Origin: Paenibacillus tianmuensis
GTDB taxonomy: Bacteria > Bacillota > Bacilli > Paenibacillales > NBRC-103111
NCBI RefSeq assembly: GCF_900100345.1
Contig: NZ_FMTT01000001.1
Coordinates: 124,001-188,000 of the forward strand
Length of the DNA stretch: 64,000 bases
Direction of reading: 5' to 3'
Shown: one piece after another, positions 34,023 to 43,091 of the stretch
How the letters are laid out: each line of letters begins with the position of its first letter
How positions within the stretch are numbered: the first letter of the stretch is position 1
Notes under the pieces: generated by a model
Seen by the model: the letters and a program-made list of their open reading frames with translations, nothing else
Database searches by the model: none
Told to the model about the DNA's origin: nothing
Translations under genes and position numbers: made by a program

Positions 34023-35066
34023 ATGGAGCAAACGACGTTGACGGTTCAACAGGCGATTGGGAAAATTATCGGGCTGCAGCATTTGACGCGGTCCGAGGCG
34101 CGAGATGTGATGTCCGACATTATGGAAGGCGGGGCGACGCCTTCGCAGATCGGAGCTTTGCTTACGGGACTCCGCATGAAAGAGGAAACGATCGAAGAAA
34201 TAACCGGCTTTGCCGAGACGATGCGATTGAAAGCAAGCCGGGTCAGCACCAGACAGGCGAATCTGCTCGATACGTGCGGCACCGGTGGCGACGGCGCAGA
34301 TACGTTCAACATTTCGACTACGGCGGCCATCGTAGCGGCGGCGGGCGGTATCCGCGTGGCAAAGCATGGGAACCGGGCGATGTCCAGCAAAAGCGGCAGC
34401 GCCGACGTGCTCGAGGCGCTTGGCGTCAACATTCAATTGAATCATCAGCAAGCGGCGCGCTGCTTGGAGCAGGTTGGCATTTGCTTCATGTTTGCGCAGC
34501 TGTATCATCAGTCGATGCGGCACGTTGCCGCCCCGCGCAGAGAGCTCGGCGTCCGCACCGTATTTAACCTGCTGGGCCCACTCACGAACCCCGCTGGAGC
34601 CGATCGTCAGGTGCTCGGCATCTTTGACCGCGGCAAAACGGAAACGATCGCCCATGTGATGCAGGCGCTCGGCGTAAAGCGCGCGCTCGTTGTCGCCAGT
34701 CTCGACGGGTTGGATGAAATCAGCATCTCTGCGGGCACGCAGGTGACCGAGCTGAAGGACGGGAACATTCGCACGTTTGAAATCACACCGGATGAGTTGG
34801 GGCTTCGCACTTACAGCATTAAGGATGTCATCGGAGGAGACGCCCATGTGAACGCGGGCATTATTCATCGCATTTTCGCCGGCGAGACCGGCGCTTGCCG
34901 CGATATCGTGCTAGCCAATGCCGGAGCGTGCTTCTACGTCACCGGCATGGCCGGAACGCTGCAGGAAGGCGTGAAGCTGGCCGCATCGGTTATCGACTCG
35001 GGCCGGGCCCAAGCGAAGCTGGAGCAATTAGTCCAATTTACGGGAGAAGAGAGCTATGTTTCTTGA
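34023..35066 (+). CDS. trpD: anthranilate phosphoribosyltransferase
   Basis: TrpD joins anthranilate to phosphoribosyl pyrophosphate. The 347-residue product has the PRPP motif 'DTCGTGGDGADTFNIST' and 'KHGNRAMSSKSGSADVLEALG', and 'GPLTNPA' further on. It starts 30 bases after trpE and overlaps trpC by 11 bases, which suggests translational coupling. Confidence 0.97.
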   Translation: MEQTTLTVQQAIGKIIGLQHLTRSEARDVMSDIMEGGATPSQIGALLTGLRMKEETIEEITGFAETMRLKASRVSTRQANLLDTCGTGGDGADTFNISTTAAIVAAAGGIRVAKHGNRAMSSKSGSADVLEALGVNIQLNHQQAARCLEQVGICFMFAQLYHQSMRHVAAPRRELGVRTVFNLLGPLTNPAGADRQVLGIFDRGKTETIAHVMQALGVKRALVVASLDGLDEISISAGTQVTELKDGNIRTFEITPDELGLRTYSIKDVIGGDAHVNAGIIHRIFAGETGACRDIVLANAGACFYVTGMAGTLQEGVKLAASVIDSGRAQAKLEQLVQFTGEESYVS

Positions 35067-35865
35067 TCGCATTGTTGCCACCAAACGGCAGGAAGTAGCG
35101 TCGCTTAAAGAGCAGATTACCATCGCCGAAATGGAAAAAACGATCGCCGGACTGGCGCCGTGCCTCGGGTTTGAGCGCGCATTGAGTGCAGGACGGAAGC
35201 GTCCGATGGGACTGATCGCGGAGGTGAAGAAGGCCTCGCCTTCCAAGGGTTTGATCCGGGAAGATTTCGAGCCTGTCCGGTTGGCGAAGGCTTACGAGGA
35301 GGCGGGAGCGGATTGTCTTTCGGTGCTGACCGACGCTCCGTATTTTCAAGGCTCCAACGACTATTTGAGCCGGGTGAGGCAGGCTGTCGGCGTGCCGCTT
35401 CTGCGCAAAGATTTTACGATCGATCCGCATCAAATCTATGAGGCGCGCTGCATCGGAGCCGACGCGATTCTGCTGATCGCCGCTATCCTGACGACAGAGC
35501 AGATGCGTCAGTTCCAGTTGATCGCCCATAGTATCGGTTTGGATGTGCTGATTGAAGTGCATGATCAGGAGGAGCTTGCCCGTGTGCTGGAGCTTAGCCC
35601 AACGATGATCGGCATCAATAACCGCAATCTCCAAACGTTTGTGACCGATCTTCGCACGACGGAGCAGCTTGTTGGCTCCATTCCGAAAGGGACAACCGTC
35701 GTCAGCGAAAGCGGCATCTCGAAGCCGGAGGAGATCGAATGGCTTCATTCGGTCGGTGCTCGTGCGGTGCTCGTCGGCGAGCATTTCATGCGCCAGCCGG
35801 ACGTTTCCGAAGCCGTCCATACCTTGATGGGTTCATATTCTGAAGCGGATGCCGGTAAGGAGTGA
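35056..35865 (+). CDS. trpC: indole-3-glycerol-phosphate synthase
   Basis: TrpC closes the indole ring. The 269-residue TIM barrel has 'GLIAEVKKASPSKGLI', 'LRKDFTIDPHQIYEAR' with catalytic Lys, 'GINNRNLQTF' and 'SESGI'. It is a stand-alone enzyme, not fused to TrpF. Overlap with trpD and a near-overlap with trpF mark one operon. Confidence 0.97.
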   Translation: MFLDRIVATKRQEVASLKEQITIAEMEKTIAGLAPCLGFERALSAGRKRPMGLIAEVKKASPSKGLIREDFEPVRLAKAYEEAGADCLSVLTDAPYFQGSNDYLSRVRQAVGVPLLRKDFTIDPHQIYEARCIGADAILLIAAILTTEQMRQFQLIAHSIGLDVLIEVHDQEELARVLELSPTMIGINNRNLQTFVTDLRTTEQLVGSIPKGTTVVSESGISKPEEIEWLHSVGARAVLVGEHFMRQPDVSEAVHTLMGSYSEADAGKE

Positions 35866-35872
35866 GCAGAGG

Positions 35873-36565
35873 ATGACAGCAAGGGTGAGCGTAAAAATAT
35901 GCGGTTTGCGGACGGCTGAAATGGCGGAGCGGGTTGCCGGGCTTCCGGTGGACTACGTCGGCTTCGTCTTTGCGCCGAGCAAGCGGCAGGTGACGCCGCA
36001 GCAGGCCGGCGAGATGATCCGCAGCATGAAGCTGGCTGCCGGGGCGAAGAAGCCCGCAGCCGTCGGCGTCTTCGTTAATCCGACGATGGAAGAGCTGAAG
36101 GCGGTCCTGCAGGAGGCAGCGCTGGACGTCGTACAGCTTCACGGGGAAGAGAGCGCCGAGTTTTGTAGTGCCGTGAAGCAGACATTTCCGGGGACGCGCG
36201 TCTTTAAGGTATTTACCGTCAAGGCCGGTGAAACGAAAGCCGGGAATGAGTCTCAGGGCATAAGCAGGTTGGAACCGTATCGCCATGCCGTAGACGGCAT
36301 GCTGCTGGATACGTACGATCCGGTTTATGGCGGGGGCTCGGGCAAAACGTTTGCTTGGGATACGATTCCGCCTTATCTCGCCTGGTGCCGCGAAGCCGGC
36401 ATTCCGCTGCTCGTGGCCGGAGGGCTGCAGCCGGATAATGTGCGGGACCTGGTCGATACGTATATGCCCGATGGCGTAGATGTGTCCAGCGGCGTTGAAA
36501 CGGAAGGGGTCAAAGATATCGTGAAAATAAAAAAATTCGTCGAGAGGGTGCAGACCATTGTATAA
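35873..36565 (+). CDS. trpF: phosphoribosylanthranilate isomerase
   Basis: TrpF does the Amadori rearrangement before TrpC acts. The 230-residue barrel has '[11 protein letters not shown]' (catalytic Cys), '[17 protein letters not shown]', 'VQLHGEES' and '[17 protein letters not shown]' with the catalytic Asp and phosphate loop. The ATG at 35873 is chosen over 35849, which lies inside trpC. It overlaps trpB by eight bases. Confidence 0.95.
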   Translation: MTARVSVKICGLRTAEMAERVAGLPVDYVGFVFAPSKRQVTPQQAGEMIRSMKLAAGAKKPAAVGVFVNPTMEELKAVLQEAALDVVQLHGEESAEFCSAVKQTFPGTRVFKVFTVKAGETKAGNESQGISRLEPYRHAVDGMLLDTYDPVYGGGSGKTFAWDTIPPYLAWCREAGIPLLVAGGLQPDNVRDLVDTYMPDGVDVSSGVETEGVKDIVKIKKFVERVQTIV

Positions 36566-37763
36566 CGGACCGGATATTCACGGCCGATTCGGCAAGTTCG
36601 GCGGGCGTTACGTGCCGGAATCGCTGATGAATGCTTTGATCGAGCTGGAAGAATCGTTAAAAAAATACACCAAAGACGCTCGTTTTCAGGAGGAGCTGAA
36701 CTACTGGCTGCACCGTTATTCGGGACGTCCGACTTCCTTATATTACGCCGGAAGACTGACCGAGCATTTGGGCGGTGCCAAAATCTACTTGAAGCGCGAA
36801 GATTTAAACCATACGGGCGCCCACAAAATCAACAACGCGCTCGGCCAAGGGCTGCTCGCGAAGTGGATGGGCAAAACGAAAATTATCGCCGAAACCGGCG
36901 CCGGCCAGCATGGGGTCGCCACAGCCACGGTTGCCGCGCTGCTCGGTTTCGAATGCAAGGTGTTCATGGGCGAGGAGGACATGAAGCGGCAGCAGCTCAA
37001 CGTGTTCCGGATGAACCTGCTCGGCACGGAAGTGGTTCCGGTGCTTTCCGGCACCCGTACGCTGAAGGATGCTTGCAACGAAGCGCTGCGTTACTGGGTG
37101 AGCCAGGTGGAAGATACGTTCTACATCCTTGGTTCGGCTACAGGCCCGCATCCGTACCCGATGATGGTGCGGGACTTCCAACGTATTATCGGCGACGAAT
37201 CCCGCAAGCAAATTCTCGAACTGGAAGGGCGGCTGCCGGATGCGGTTATTGCGGCCGTAGGCGGGGGCAGCAATGCGATCGGGATGTTCTATCCGTTCGT
37301 GCAGGACGAGAACGTGCGTTTGATCGGTGTAGAGGCCGCCGGACGAGGCGTCGATACGGATAAACATGCCGCGACGATGACGAAAGGCAGCCAAGGGGTG
37401 TTCCAGGGCTCGTACAGCTTTTTGCTGCAGGACGAATTCGGCCAAGTGCAGGAAGCGCACTCGATATCCGCCGGTCTCGACTATCCAGGCGTCGGGCCGG
37501 AGCATGCGCATTTGAAAGATACCGGCCGGGCGGAATACGTCCCGATTACGGACAAAGAAGCGCTGGACGCGCTGCAGCTGCTGAGCCGCAAGGAAGGGAT
37601 TATCCCGGCATTGGAAAGCGCACATGCCATTGCTGAGACGATCAAGCGGGCGCCAGCGATGGGCAAAGACGAAATCATTGTTGTCAGTCTCTCCGGACGC
37701 GGCGACAAGGACGTGGAAGCGATCATGAATTATTTGGGAGGAACTGCCGATGAATCGCATTGA
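36558..37763 (+). CDS. trpB: tryptophan synthase beta chain
   Basis: TrpB joins indole and serine with pyridoxal phosphate. The 401-residue product has 'GRYVPESLM', the PLP lysine in '[14 protein letters not shown]', '[20 protein letters not shown]' and the phosphate loop '[10 protein letters not shown]'. The TTG start lies inside the end of trpF. The TrpA gene overlaps its end by 14 bases, as expected for subunits of one complex. Confidence 0.97.
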   Translation: MYNGPDIHGRFGKFGGRYVPESLMNALIELEESLKKYTKDARFQEELNYWLHRYSGRPTSLYYAGRLTEHLGGAKIYLKREDLNHTGAHKINNALGQGLLAKWMGKTKIIAETGAGQHGVATATVAALLGFECKVFMGEEDMKRQQLNVFRMNLLGTEVVPVLSGTRTLKDACNEALRYWVSQVEDTFYILGSATGPHPYPMMVRDFQRIIGDESRKQILELEGRLPDAVIAAVGGGSNAIGMFYPFVQDENVRLIGVEAAGRGVDTDKHAATMTKGSQGVFQGSYSFLLQDEFGQVQEAHSISAGLDYPGVGPEHAHLKDTGRAEYVPITDKEALDALQLLSRKEGIIPALESAHAIAETIKRAPAMGKDEIIVVSLSGRGDKDVEAIMNYLGGTADESH

Positions 37764-38562
37764 CCGGAAATTTGCCGAGCTGCGTGAACAAAAACAGCCG
37801 GCTTTCATCCCGTTTTTGACGATCGGAGACCCGGACGTGCGGACCTCGGTCGACATCATAAAAGAGCTTGAGAAAGCCGGAGCGGCGATGATCGAGCTGG
37901 GCGTTCCTTATTCGGACCCACTGGCGGACGGCCCGGTCATTCAACGCTCGTCCATGCGCGCGCTCAAGGCGAACCGCATCTCGATTCTCGATTGCATCGA
38001 GGCAGCCCGCGAGGCGCGCAGTGAAGGCTGTGAAATCCCGTTTGTTTTATTTAGTTATTATAATCCGGTGCTGCAAACGGGGCTTGACCGTATTTTTAAG
38101 CTTATGCAAGAAAATGGTATTGACGGACTTATTATTCCCGATCTGCCGATGGAAGAGGATGAAGAGGTACGGGCGCTGGCGCAGCAGCACGGCCTTCATC
38201 TTATCCCGCTTGTTGCGCCGACATCCAAAGAACGCGTGCAGCGAATCGCTTCGCGTGCTAGCGGCTTCGTTTACTGCGTATCGTCGCTCGGTGTTACGGG
38301 GACGCGGACCGAGTTCCACAGCGGCATCGACGAATTTTTGACCATTGTTAAATCGTCGACCGATCTTCCGATCGCTATCGGCTTCGGCATCTCTACTCCG
38401 GAGCAGTTTGCGCGGTTCACGGGGATGTGCGACGGGATCGTAGTAGGCAGCGCCTTGGTGCGCACGGTGGAAGAAACGCTGCCGCTCCTCACGAATGAGT
38501 CGACAAAATCGCAAGGGCTCTTGCAAATTCATGAATTTGTGCGAAAATTAATGGGGAAATGA
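37750..38562 (+). CDS. trpA: tryptophan synthase alpha chain
   Basis: TrpA cleaves indole-3-glycerol phosphate and passes indole to TrpB. The 270-residue barrel has the catalytic Glu in '[19 protein letters not shown]', catalytic Asp in '[10 protein letters not shown]' and '[12 protein letters not shown]'. It is the last trp gene before hisC. Confidence 0.97.
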   Translation: MNRIDRKFAELREQKQPAFIPFLTIGDPDVRTSVDIIKELEKAGAAMIELGVPYSDPLADGPVIQRSSMRALKANRISILDCIEAAREARSEGCEIPFVLFSYYNPVLQTGLDRIFKLMQENGIDGLIIPDLPMEEDEEVRALAQQHGLHLIPLVAPTSKERVQRIASRASGFVYCVSSLGVTGTRTEFHSGIDEFLTIVKSSTDLPIAIGFGISTPEQFARFTGMCDGIVVGSALVRTVEETLPLLTNESTKSQGLLQIHEFVRKLMGK

Positions 38563-38608
38563 TTCCGGTCTTGGAGCTACTAATTCATGTGACGAGGTGA
38601 CCTTTGTC

Positions 38609-39709
38609 GTGCAGCCTAAACAAAATATCGTTCATCTCCCGGTCTACCAGCCGGGAAAACCGATTGACGAAGTCAAGCGCGAGCTTGGTCTGACGGAAGT
38701 GATCAAGCTTGCTTCCAACGAAAATCCTTTCGGATGTTCGCCCAAAGCGAAAGAAGCGATTGCCGCGATGCTCGACCAAATCAGCATATATCCCGACGGC
38801 GGCGCTGTTGAACTGACGAACGCCGTCGCCAATAAGCTGGGGGTACAGCCGAATCAAATTATTTTCGGATTAGGATCGGATGAAGTGATCTTGATGATCG
38901 CCCGCGCGTTCCTGACTCCGGAAGACGAGACGATTACCGCTTACCCGACGTTTCCGCAGTACAAGCACAACGCCGAGGTCGAAGGGGCCAAGGTAATCGA
39001 GGTGCCTGTAGACGCGAACGGAAAACACGATCTGCAAGCGATGCTGGGCAAAGTAAATTCCCGGACGAAAATTGTCTGGATCTGCAACCCGAACAACCCG
39101 ACCGGGACGATGCTGAGCGAAGCGGAAATTACGGCGTTCCTGGAGGCCGTGCCGAAGAACGTCATGGTCGTGCTGGATGAAGCTTACGCGGAGTACAACG
39201 TCAGCGGACAATATCCCGACAGCATTAAGCTGCTGGAGAAGCATAATAATGTCGTCGTGCTGCGCACGTTTTCTAAAATCTATGGCTTGGCGTCTTTGCG
39301 CATCGGTTACGGCATAGGCCATCCCGATGTCGTCCGCTCGATCAATCAAGTGCGCGAGCCGTTCAATACGACGAGCTTTGCCCAAAAAGCGGCGCTGGCG
39401 GCGGTAAACGACGATGCGTTTATCGAGTCCTGCCGCGTGGCGAACGCGAATGGAATCCGTAAGCTGACAGCGAAATTCGCCGAGTTGGAACTGCCGTACT
39501 TCGATGCTCACGGCAACTTCATTATGGTGGACGTGAAGCGGGACGGAGGCGTGGTATTCCAAGGGCTGCTGCGTAAAGGAATTATCGTCCGTCACGATCC
39601 GAGCTGGGGCTACCCGACCATGATCCGGGTAACGGTGGGCAGCGAAGAGCAAAACAACAAATTCCTTGGAGCGCTGGAGCAAGTTCTGAGTGAAGTGGCC
39701 GCCTCATGA
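38609..39709 (+). CDS. hisC: histidinol-phosphate/aromatic aminotransferase
   Basis: HisC is a PLP aminotransferase that works in histidine synthesis and, in Bacillus, also in tyrosine and phenylalanine synthesis, which explains its place here. The 366-residue product has 'LASNENPFG', 'CNPNNPTGT', 'LDEAYAEY' and the PLP lysine in 'RTFSKIYGLASLRIGYG'. GTG 38609 is chosen because GAGGTGA lies seven to eight bases upstream; the GTG at 38597 is part of that site. The stop overlaps the tyrA start. Confidence 0.95.
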   Translation: MQPKQNIVHLPVYQPGKPIDEVKRELGLTEVIKLASNENPFGCSPKAKEAIAAMLDQISIYPDGGAVELTNAVANKLGVQPNQIIFGLGSDEVILMIARAFLTPEDETITAYPTFPQYKHNAEVEGAKVIEVPVDANGKHDLQAMLGKVNSRTKIVWICNPNNPTGTMLSEAEITAFLEAVPKNVMVVLDEAYAEYNVSGQYPDSIKLLEKHNNVVVLRTFSKIYGLASLRIGYGIGHPDVVRSINQVREPFNTTSFAQKAALAAVNDDAFIESCRVANANGIRKLTAKFAELELPYFDAHGNFIMVDVKRDGGVVFQGLLRKGIIVRHDPSWGYPTMIRVTVGSEEQNNKFLGALEQVLSEVAAS

Positions 39710-40794
39710 CAAAGGTTGCTATATTCGGAGTCGGATTGATCGGAGGCTCGTTGGCCCTGTGCTTCAAGGGGAAGCCGGGACTGACGGTGGTGGGCCATTC
39801 GAATAACCCGAAGTCTGTAGAGAAATATTTGAAGCGCGAAGTCGTGGATCATGCGACTACTTCGATTGAGGAAGCAGCGGCGGAAGCGGATTTTATATTT
39901 TTGTGCGTTCCGGTCGGCAACCTTGAGGAGTATTTGCACAAATTGTCCGTGCTCCCGTTGAAACCGGGCTGCGTCATCACCGATGTTGGAAGCACGAAAG
40001 CGAGCGTAACGTTCTGCGCTTCGCGCCTTCAACTGCCGGGCGTCCATTTTATCGGAGGCCATCCGATGGCGGGCAAGGAAAAGTCGGGCGTGGAGGCGGC
40101 GAGCTCCAGACTGTTCGAGAACGCCTTTTATGTGCTGACGCCGGATGCCGGAACGCCGAAGGACGCTTACGACCGGCTTGCGGAACTGCTTCACCACACC
40201 CGGGCACATCTGGTGAAGGTAGACCCGGTGCTGCATGACGAGATCGTGGGCGCAATCAGTCACCTTCCGCATATTATTGCCGTGGCACTCGTGAACCAAA
40301 TTGCTCGTTATAACGAATCGAACGAGCTGTATCAGAATTTGGCGGCGGGCGGCTTTCGAGACATCACGCGCATTGCTTCCAGCGATCCGGTCATCTGGCG
40401 GGATATTCTGATCAACAATCGTGAAGTGATCCTGAAGCTGCTTCGGGACTGGAACGACGAAATTTCCGGATTTATCGGCCGGTTGGAAGCGGAGGACGGT
40501 GTTGGCATCGAACGTGAGTTTCAGAAAGCCAACCAATTCCGCTCCGGATTGCCGGAGCGGCGCAAGGGCGTCATCCATTCGTTCTATGATATTTATGTGG
40601 ACGTGCCCGACCATCCGGGTATCATCGCGCAGATTACGACGCTGCTCGGCAGCCAACGGGTCAACCTTAGCAACATTCAGATCATCGAAAGCCGGGAAGA
40701 TGTCCCCGGTGTTTTGCGTTTGTCGTTCCGGGAGGAAGGACAAATGGACAAAGCGCTGGAATTGCTTAAAAAAGACTACGCGGTTCACGTGTAG
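39706..40794 (+). CDS. tyrA: prephenate dehydrogenase
   Basis: TyrA oxidises prephenate to hydroxyphenylpyruvate with NAD. The 362-residue product has the Rossmann motif 'GVGLIGGSLAL' (about residues 6-16), 'DVGSTKASV', 'GGHPMAGKEKSGVEAA' and a C-terminal ACT domain (about 292-362), the likely tyrosine sensor. The last codons form the left arm of a terminator, so the operon ends here. B. subtilis has aroA (named aroE there) next; it is absent in this window. Confidence 0.96.
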   Translation: MTKVAIFGVGLIGGSLALCFKGKPGLTVVGHSNNPKSVEKYLKREVVDHATTSIEEAAAEADFIFLCVPVGNLEEYLHKLSVLPLKPGCVITDVGSTKASVTFCASRLQLPGVHFIGGHPMAGKEKSGVEAASSRLFENAFYVLTPDAGTPKDAYDRLAELLHHTRAHLVKVDPVLHDEIVGAISHLPHIIAVALVNQIARYNESNELYQNLAAGGFRDITRIASSDPVIWRDILINNREVILKLLRDWNDEISGFIGRLEAEDGVGIEREFQKANQFRSGLPERRKGVIHSFYDIYVDVPDHPGIIAQITTLLGSQRVNLSNIQIIESREDVPGVLRLSFREEGQMDKALELLKKDYAVHV

Positions 40795-40803
40795 TCTTTT
40801 TTT
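40768..40803 (+). terminator. terminator at the end of the trp-hisC-tyrA operon
   Basis: Stem AAAAGACTACgcg with cgtGTAGTCTTTT, followed by a T-run of seven. It overlaps the tyrA 3' end. Confidence 0.88.
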
Positions 40804-40813
40804 CTAAAAAAGT

Positions 40814-40827
40814 CGGAAACGTTTTCA
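40814..40827. promoter_or_regulatory. cre-like site (CcpA box) upstream of the small RNA promoter
   Basis: CGGAAACGTTTTCA fits the CcpA consensus TGNAANCGNWNNCA at every fixed position but the first. Its centre lies about 52 bases upstream of the predicted transcript start, where CcpA sites tend to activate (as at ackA in Bacillus). Binding is unproven. Confidence 0.45.
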
Positions 40828-40836
40828 AAAAAACCA

Positions 40837-40865
40837 TTGACATTTTGTAAACGTATACATATAAT
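40837..40865 (+). promoter_or_regulatory. consensus sigma-A promoter
   Basis: Perfect TTGACA (40837-40842), exactly 17 bases, perfect TATAAT (40860-40865). It is the best promoter match I found in the window. Confidence 0.88.
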
Positions 40866-40871
40866 AAAAGT

Positions 40872-40949
40872 ACAGTATGGTTTCTCTCCACTCCTATCCG
40901 AATAATTGCACACTGTGCAACCGCCTGAGTTTCAGGCGGTCTTTTTTTT
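40872..40949 (+). ncRNA. candidate small regulatory RNA (~78 nt)
   Basis: A consensus promoter ends seven bases before 40872 and a textbook terminator closes at 40949, with no reading frame of use between. The RNA would have a pyrimidine-rich single-stranded stretch (40881-40899, TCTCTCCACTCCTATCC), a small hairpin TTGCA-cactg-TGCAA (40906-40920) and the terminator stem. A C-rich unpaired stretch that can pair with Shine-Dalgarno sequences is typical of Gram-positive small RNAs such as FsrA or RsaE. Alternative: an attenuated leader of the sigma-factor gene 240 bases downstream. The gap 40795-41190 holds this unit and the cre-like site and no other gene. Confidence 0.6.
40920..40949 (+). terminator. 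terminator of the candidate small RNA
   Basis: Stem CCGCCTGA/TCAGGCGG with a three-base loop, one C, then eight T residues. Confidence 0.92.
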
Positions 40950-41190
40950 GCCCGTGTGCATATACAGAAAATGGGTCCATAAAGAAGTAAAAGTGCACAC
41001 CTGTTTTTGGAAAAAGTTATGAATCTTGTCGGAAAAGCAGGATTTTTGGCTAGTTACCTCGAATCTTAGTATGATCGCCCCCAATTCTAAAAAAATTTTA
41101 AAATCGACCGCAACTTTTTACTCCCCCAAACAGTACAACAAAGTAGCATCGCTGGGAGTAAGCAGGAATCACAAGGAGGGTCGCACTCGG

Positions 41191-41784
41191 ATGACCGATT
41201 CCCAGTTGATCAGAGAAATCAAGGACGGCAACGTCCAACTATACGACGAATTAATGCGCCGCTACGAACGTAAAATATTGGCATTCATCTTTCATATGCT
41301 GAAAAGCGCACAAATGGAATCGTTGGCGGAGGACTTGTGCAACGAGACATTCTACAAGGCTTACCGCAGCCTGCATTCATTCCGCGAGGTAGAGGCAACC
41401 TTCTCCACTTGGCTCTACACCATTGCGCGCAATACGGTTCTTAGCGAGCTGCGTAAACATAAGAACACCCAGGTTTCACTGGAGCAAAGCGGATACACGC
41501 CTCAAACCGCAGTGGAAACTTTGCCGGAACAAACGGTGCTTCGCAACGAAAAGGTGTCTATGGTTCGCGATGCGATCAACAATTTGCCCGAGAAGCAGCG
41601 TTCCGCGCTTATATTGCGAGAGTATGATCAGCTTGATTATCAAGAGATAGCGAATATCCTCGGACAAACGGTGAGTTCGGTCAAGTCTTTGTTGTTCAGA
41701 GCAAGGGCCAGTGTAAAGCTTCAACTGGAACCATACTTTCTTGAACCGATCTTTGAGGAGTATGAGGAGATGAATCGACGATGA
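41191..41784 (+). CDS. ECF-type RNA polymerase sigma factor
   Basis: The 197-residue protein has sigma region 2 (about 10-85, with 'ESLAEDLCNETFYKAYRSLHSF' and 'FSTWLYTIARN') and region 4 (about 130-185, with 'LPEKQRSALILREYDQLDYQ' and 'IANILGQTVSSVKSLLFRAR'). No region 3 is present, which defines the ECF class. The ATG at 41191 follows AAGGAGGG; the in-frame extension upstream lacks a site. The next gene overlaps by four bases and encodes its probable anti-sigma factor. Signal and regulon are unknown. An autoregulated promoter is expected but I could not assign one. Confidence 0.92.
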   Translation: MTDSQLIREIKDGNVQLYDELMRRYERKILAFIFHMLKSAQMESLAEDLCNETFYKAYRSLHSFREVEATFSTWLYTIARNTVLSELRKHKNTQVSLEQSGYTPQTAVETLPEQTVLRNEKVSMVRDAINNLPEKQRSALILREYDQLDYQEIANILGQTVSSVKSLLFRARASVKLQLEPYFLEPIFEEYEEMNRR

Positions 41785-42407
41785 AATGCGATGACGTTTA
41801 CGATTTTTTCGGCGTATACTGGGACCTGCCGAAAGACGATCCGAATCGGCTGGCAGTGGATGAGCATATTAAAAATTGCCCTTCATGCGCTGAAGAATTT
41901 CAAATATGGCAGGAGAGCACGGAATTAATCCGAACGGCTGGGGTGGAAAAGACGTTCGATAGCGGCGAGGTTTCCGTATCTTCCAGCGTCATGAATCGAA
42001 TCTATGCGGATGAGTCGTGGCGCATTCCGGTCGGCGACCGTCTGTATCAGTTTTCTAACAAGCTGCGGCGGAATCTGACTGCGGTGATCGTTTGCTTTGT
42101 CGCTCTGTTTATGGTCACCTTTTACTTTTCGTTTACGAACGACGGTCGGTACGAAGCCGGCTCTCTGCATGAATCCGCGGTTTTCGGGCGAATGAACGAT
42201 CCCGTCGTTGCCGTCGCCGGGAAATCGGATTCGATGAACGTGCATGCGATGCCTACGGCCGTAGCAAGTCTGCGCGGGTTCAGTGATCCGTTCATGTATC
42301 AGGTCGGACCGATTCGTACGATCAACGATTATATGCTTTTCGTGTCGTTATTCGGATTGACCGGCACGCTCCTGATCATGAATTGGTTTTCGCGCACACG
42401 CCAGTAA
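41781..42407 (+). CDS. zinc-binding anti-sigma factor, membrane-bound
   Basis: The 208-residue product has the ZAS motif H-x3-C-x2-C (H29, C33, C36), which binds the sigma factor, then a membrane helix at about 100-118. A loop of about 55 residues outside the membrane and a second hydrophobic stretch near 183-203 follow. ATGA overlap with the sigma gene implies a fixed ratio. Release by proteolysis is the usual route for such proteins; PrsW (1.7 kb) is one conceivable protease, but this is a guess. Confidence 0.85.
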   Translation: MKCDDVYDFFGVYWDLPKDDPNRLAVDEHIKNCPSCAEEFQIWQESTELIRTAGVEKTFDSGEVSVSSSVMNRIYADESWRIPVGDRLYQFSNKLRRNLTAVIVCFVALFMVTFYFSFTNDGRYEAGSLHESAVFGRMNDPVVAVAGKSDSMNVHAMPTAVASLRGFSDPFMYQVGPIRTINDYMLFVSLFGLTGTLLIMNWFSRTRQ

Positions 42408-42411
42408 CGAG

Positions 42412-42440
42412 AAGGCCCCGTTTCCGGGGCTTTTGTCTTT
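42412..42440 (+). terminator. terminator after the anti-sigma gene
   Basis: Stem GCCCCG/CGGGGC extended by A-T pairs, then TTTTGTCTTTTG. T-run is interrupted. Confidence 0.7.
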
Positions 42441-42473
42441 TGCATCAGGCAGAAAAGGAGAGTCGGCAAACGA

Positions 42474-43064
42474 ATGGTAACGCTTGGGTTTATACGTCAC
42501 GGGACGACGGAATGGAATTTGGCGGGACGCATGCAGGGGCAGATGGACACGCCCTTGGCTGAAGTAGGACGGGTACAGGCCGAATTGCTGGCAAAGCGGC
42601 TTGCGGGAGAGGCATGGGACGGCATCATCGCCAGCGACCTGCTTCGGGCTAAAGAAACGGCTCTTACGATATCCCGCCTTACCGGTGCTCCGCTTCTTGG
42701 ATTGGATGCCAGGCTGAGGGAGCGGGCGTTCGGCGAGTTGGAAGGGACCACGCTGCAAGAGCGCATTGAGCGCTGGGGCGAGGGGTGGAGAGACTTGGAT
42801 CTCGGCAAGGAGAGCGATGAGAAGCTGCTGGCGCGCTGGGCGTCCTTTCTCGTCGACGTGGACCGCGAGCATCGGGGCAAACGGATCTTGCTCGTCAGTC
42901 ATGGCGGATACATCGCACCAGTGCTGGCACAGTTTATCGGAAGAAAGATTGAAGAGCATCTGAGCAATATGTCACTTACGATTACGCAGCGGACACCGGA
43001 TGGCTGGCAGTGCCGGCTGCTGAACTGTACGGTCCATCTCGCGGAGCTTGAGCAAAGGGCTTGA
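42474..43064 (+). CDS. histidine phosphatase family protein
   Basis: The 196-residue product has the phosphoglycerate-mutase-like motif 'FIRHGTTEWNLAGRMQG' with the RHG catalytic His, 'ASDLLRAKETA', the acid-base Glu in 'LRERAFGELEG' and the second His in 'LVSHGGYI'. The family acts on phosphosugars, cobalamin precursors or phosphoserine; nothing nearby points to one substrate. It is flanked by terminators on both sides and is probably transcribed alone. Confidence 0.9.
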   Translation: MVTLGFIRHGTTEWNLAGRMQGQMDTPLAEVGRVQAELLAKRLAGEAWDGIIASDLLRAKETALTISRLTGAPLLGLDARLRERAFGELEGTTLQERIERWGEGWRDLDLGKESDEKLLARWASFLVDVDREHRGKRILLVSHGGYIAPVLAQFIGRKIEEHLSNMSLTITQRTPDGWQCRLLNCTVHLAELEQRA

Positions 43065-43091
43065 AAGAGGGATCATACTTAGCCGAAATGA

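Noticed and set aside
33264-34868. 534-codon open frame on the minus strand
   Set aside because: It lies opposite trpE and trpD, both certain genes. The protein is rich in Arg, His and Gln without family motifs, as expected of a shadow frame.
41105-41145. Autoregulated ECF promoter (GCAACTTTTT box) before the sigma gene
   Set aside because: A possible -35 is present but no matching -10 at proper spacing could be fixed.
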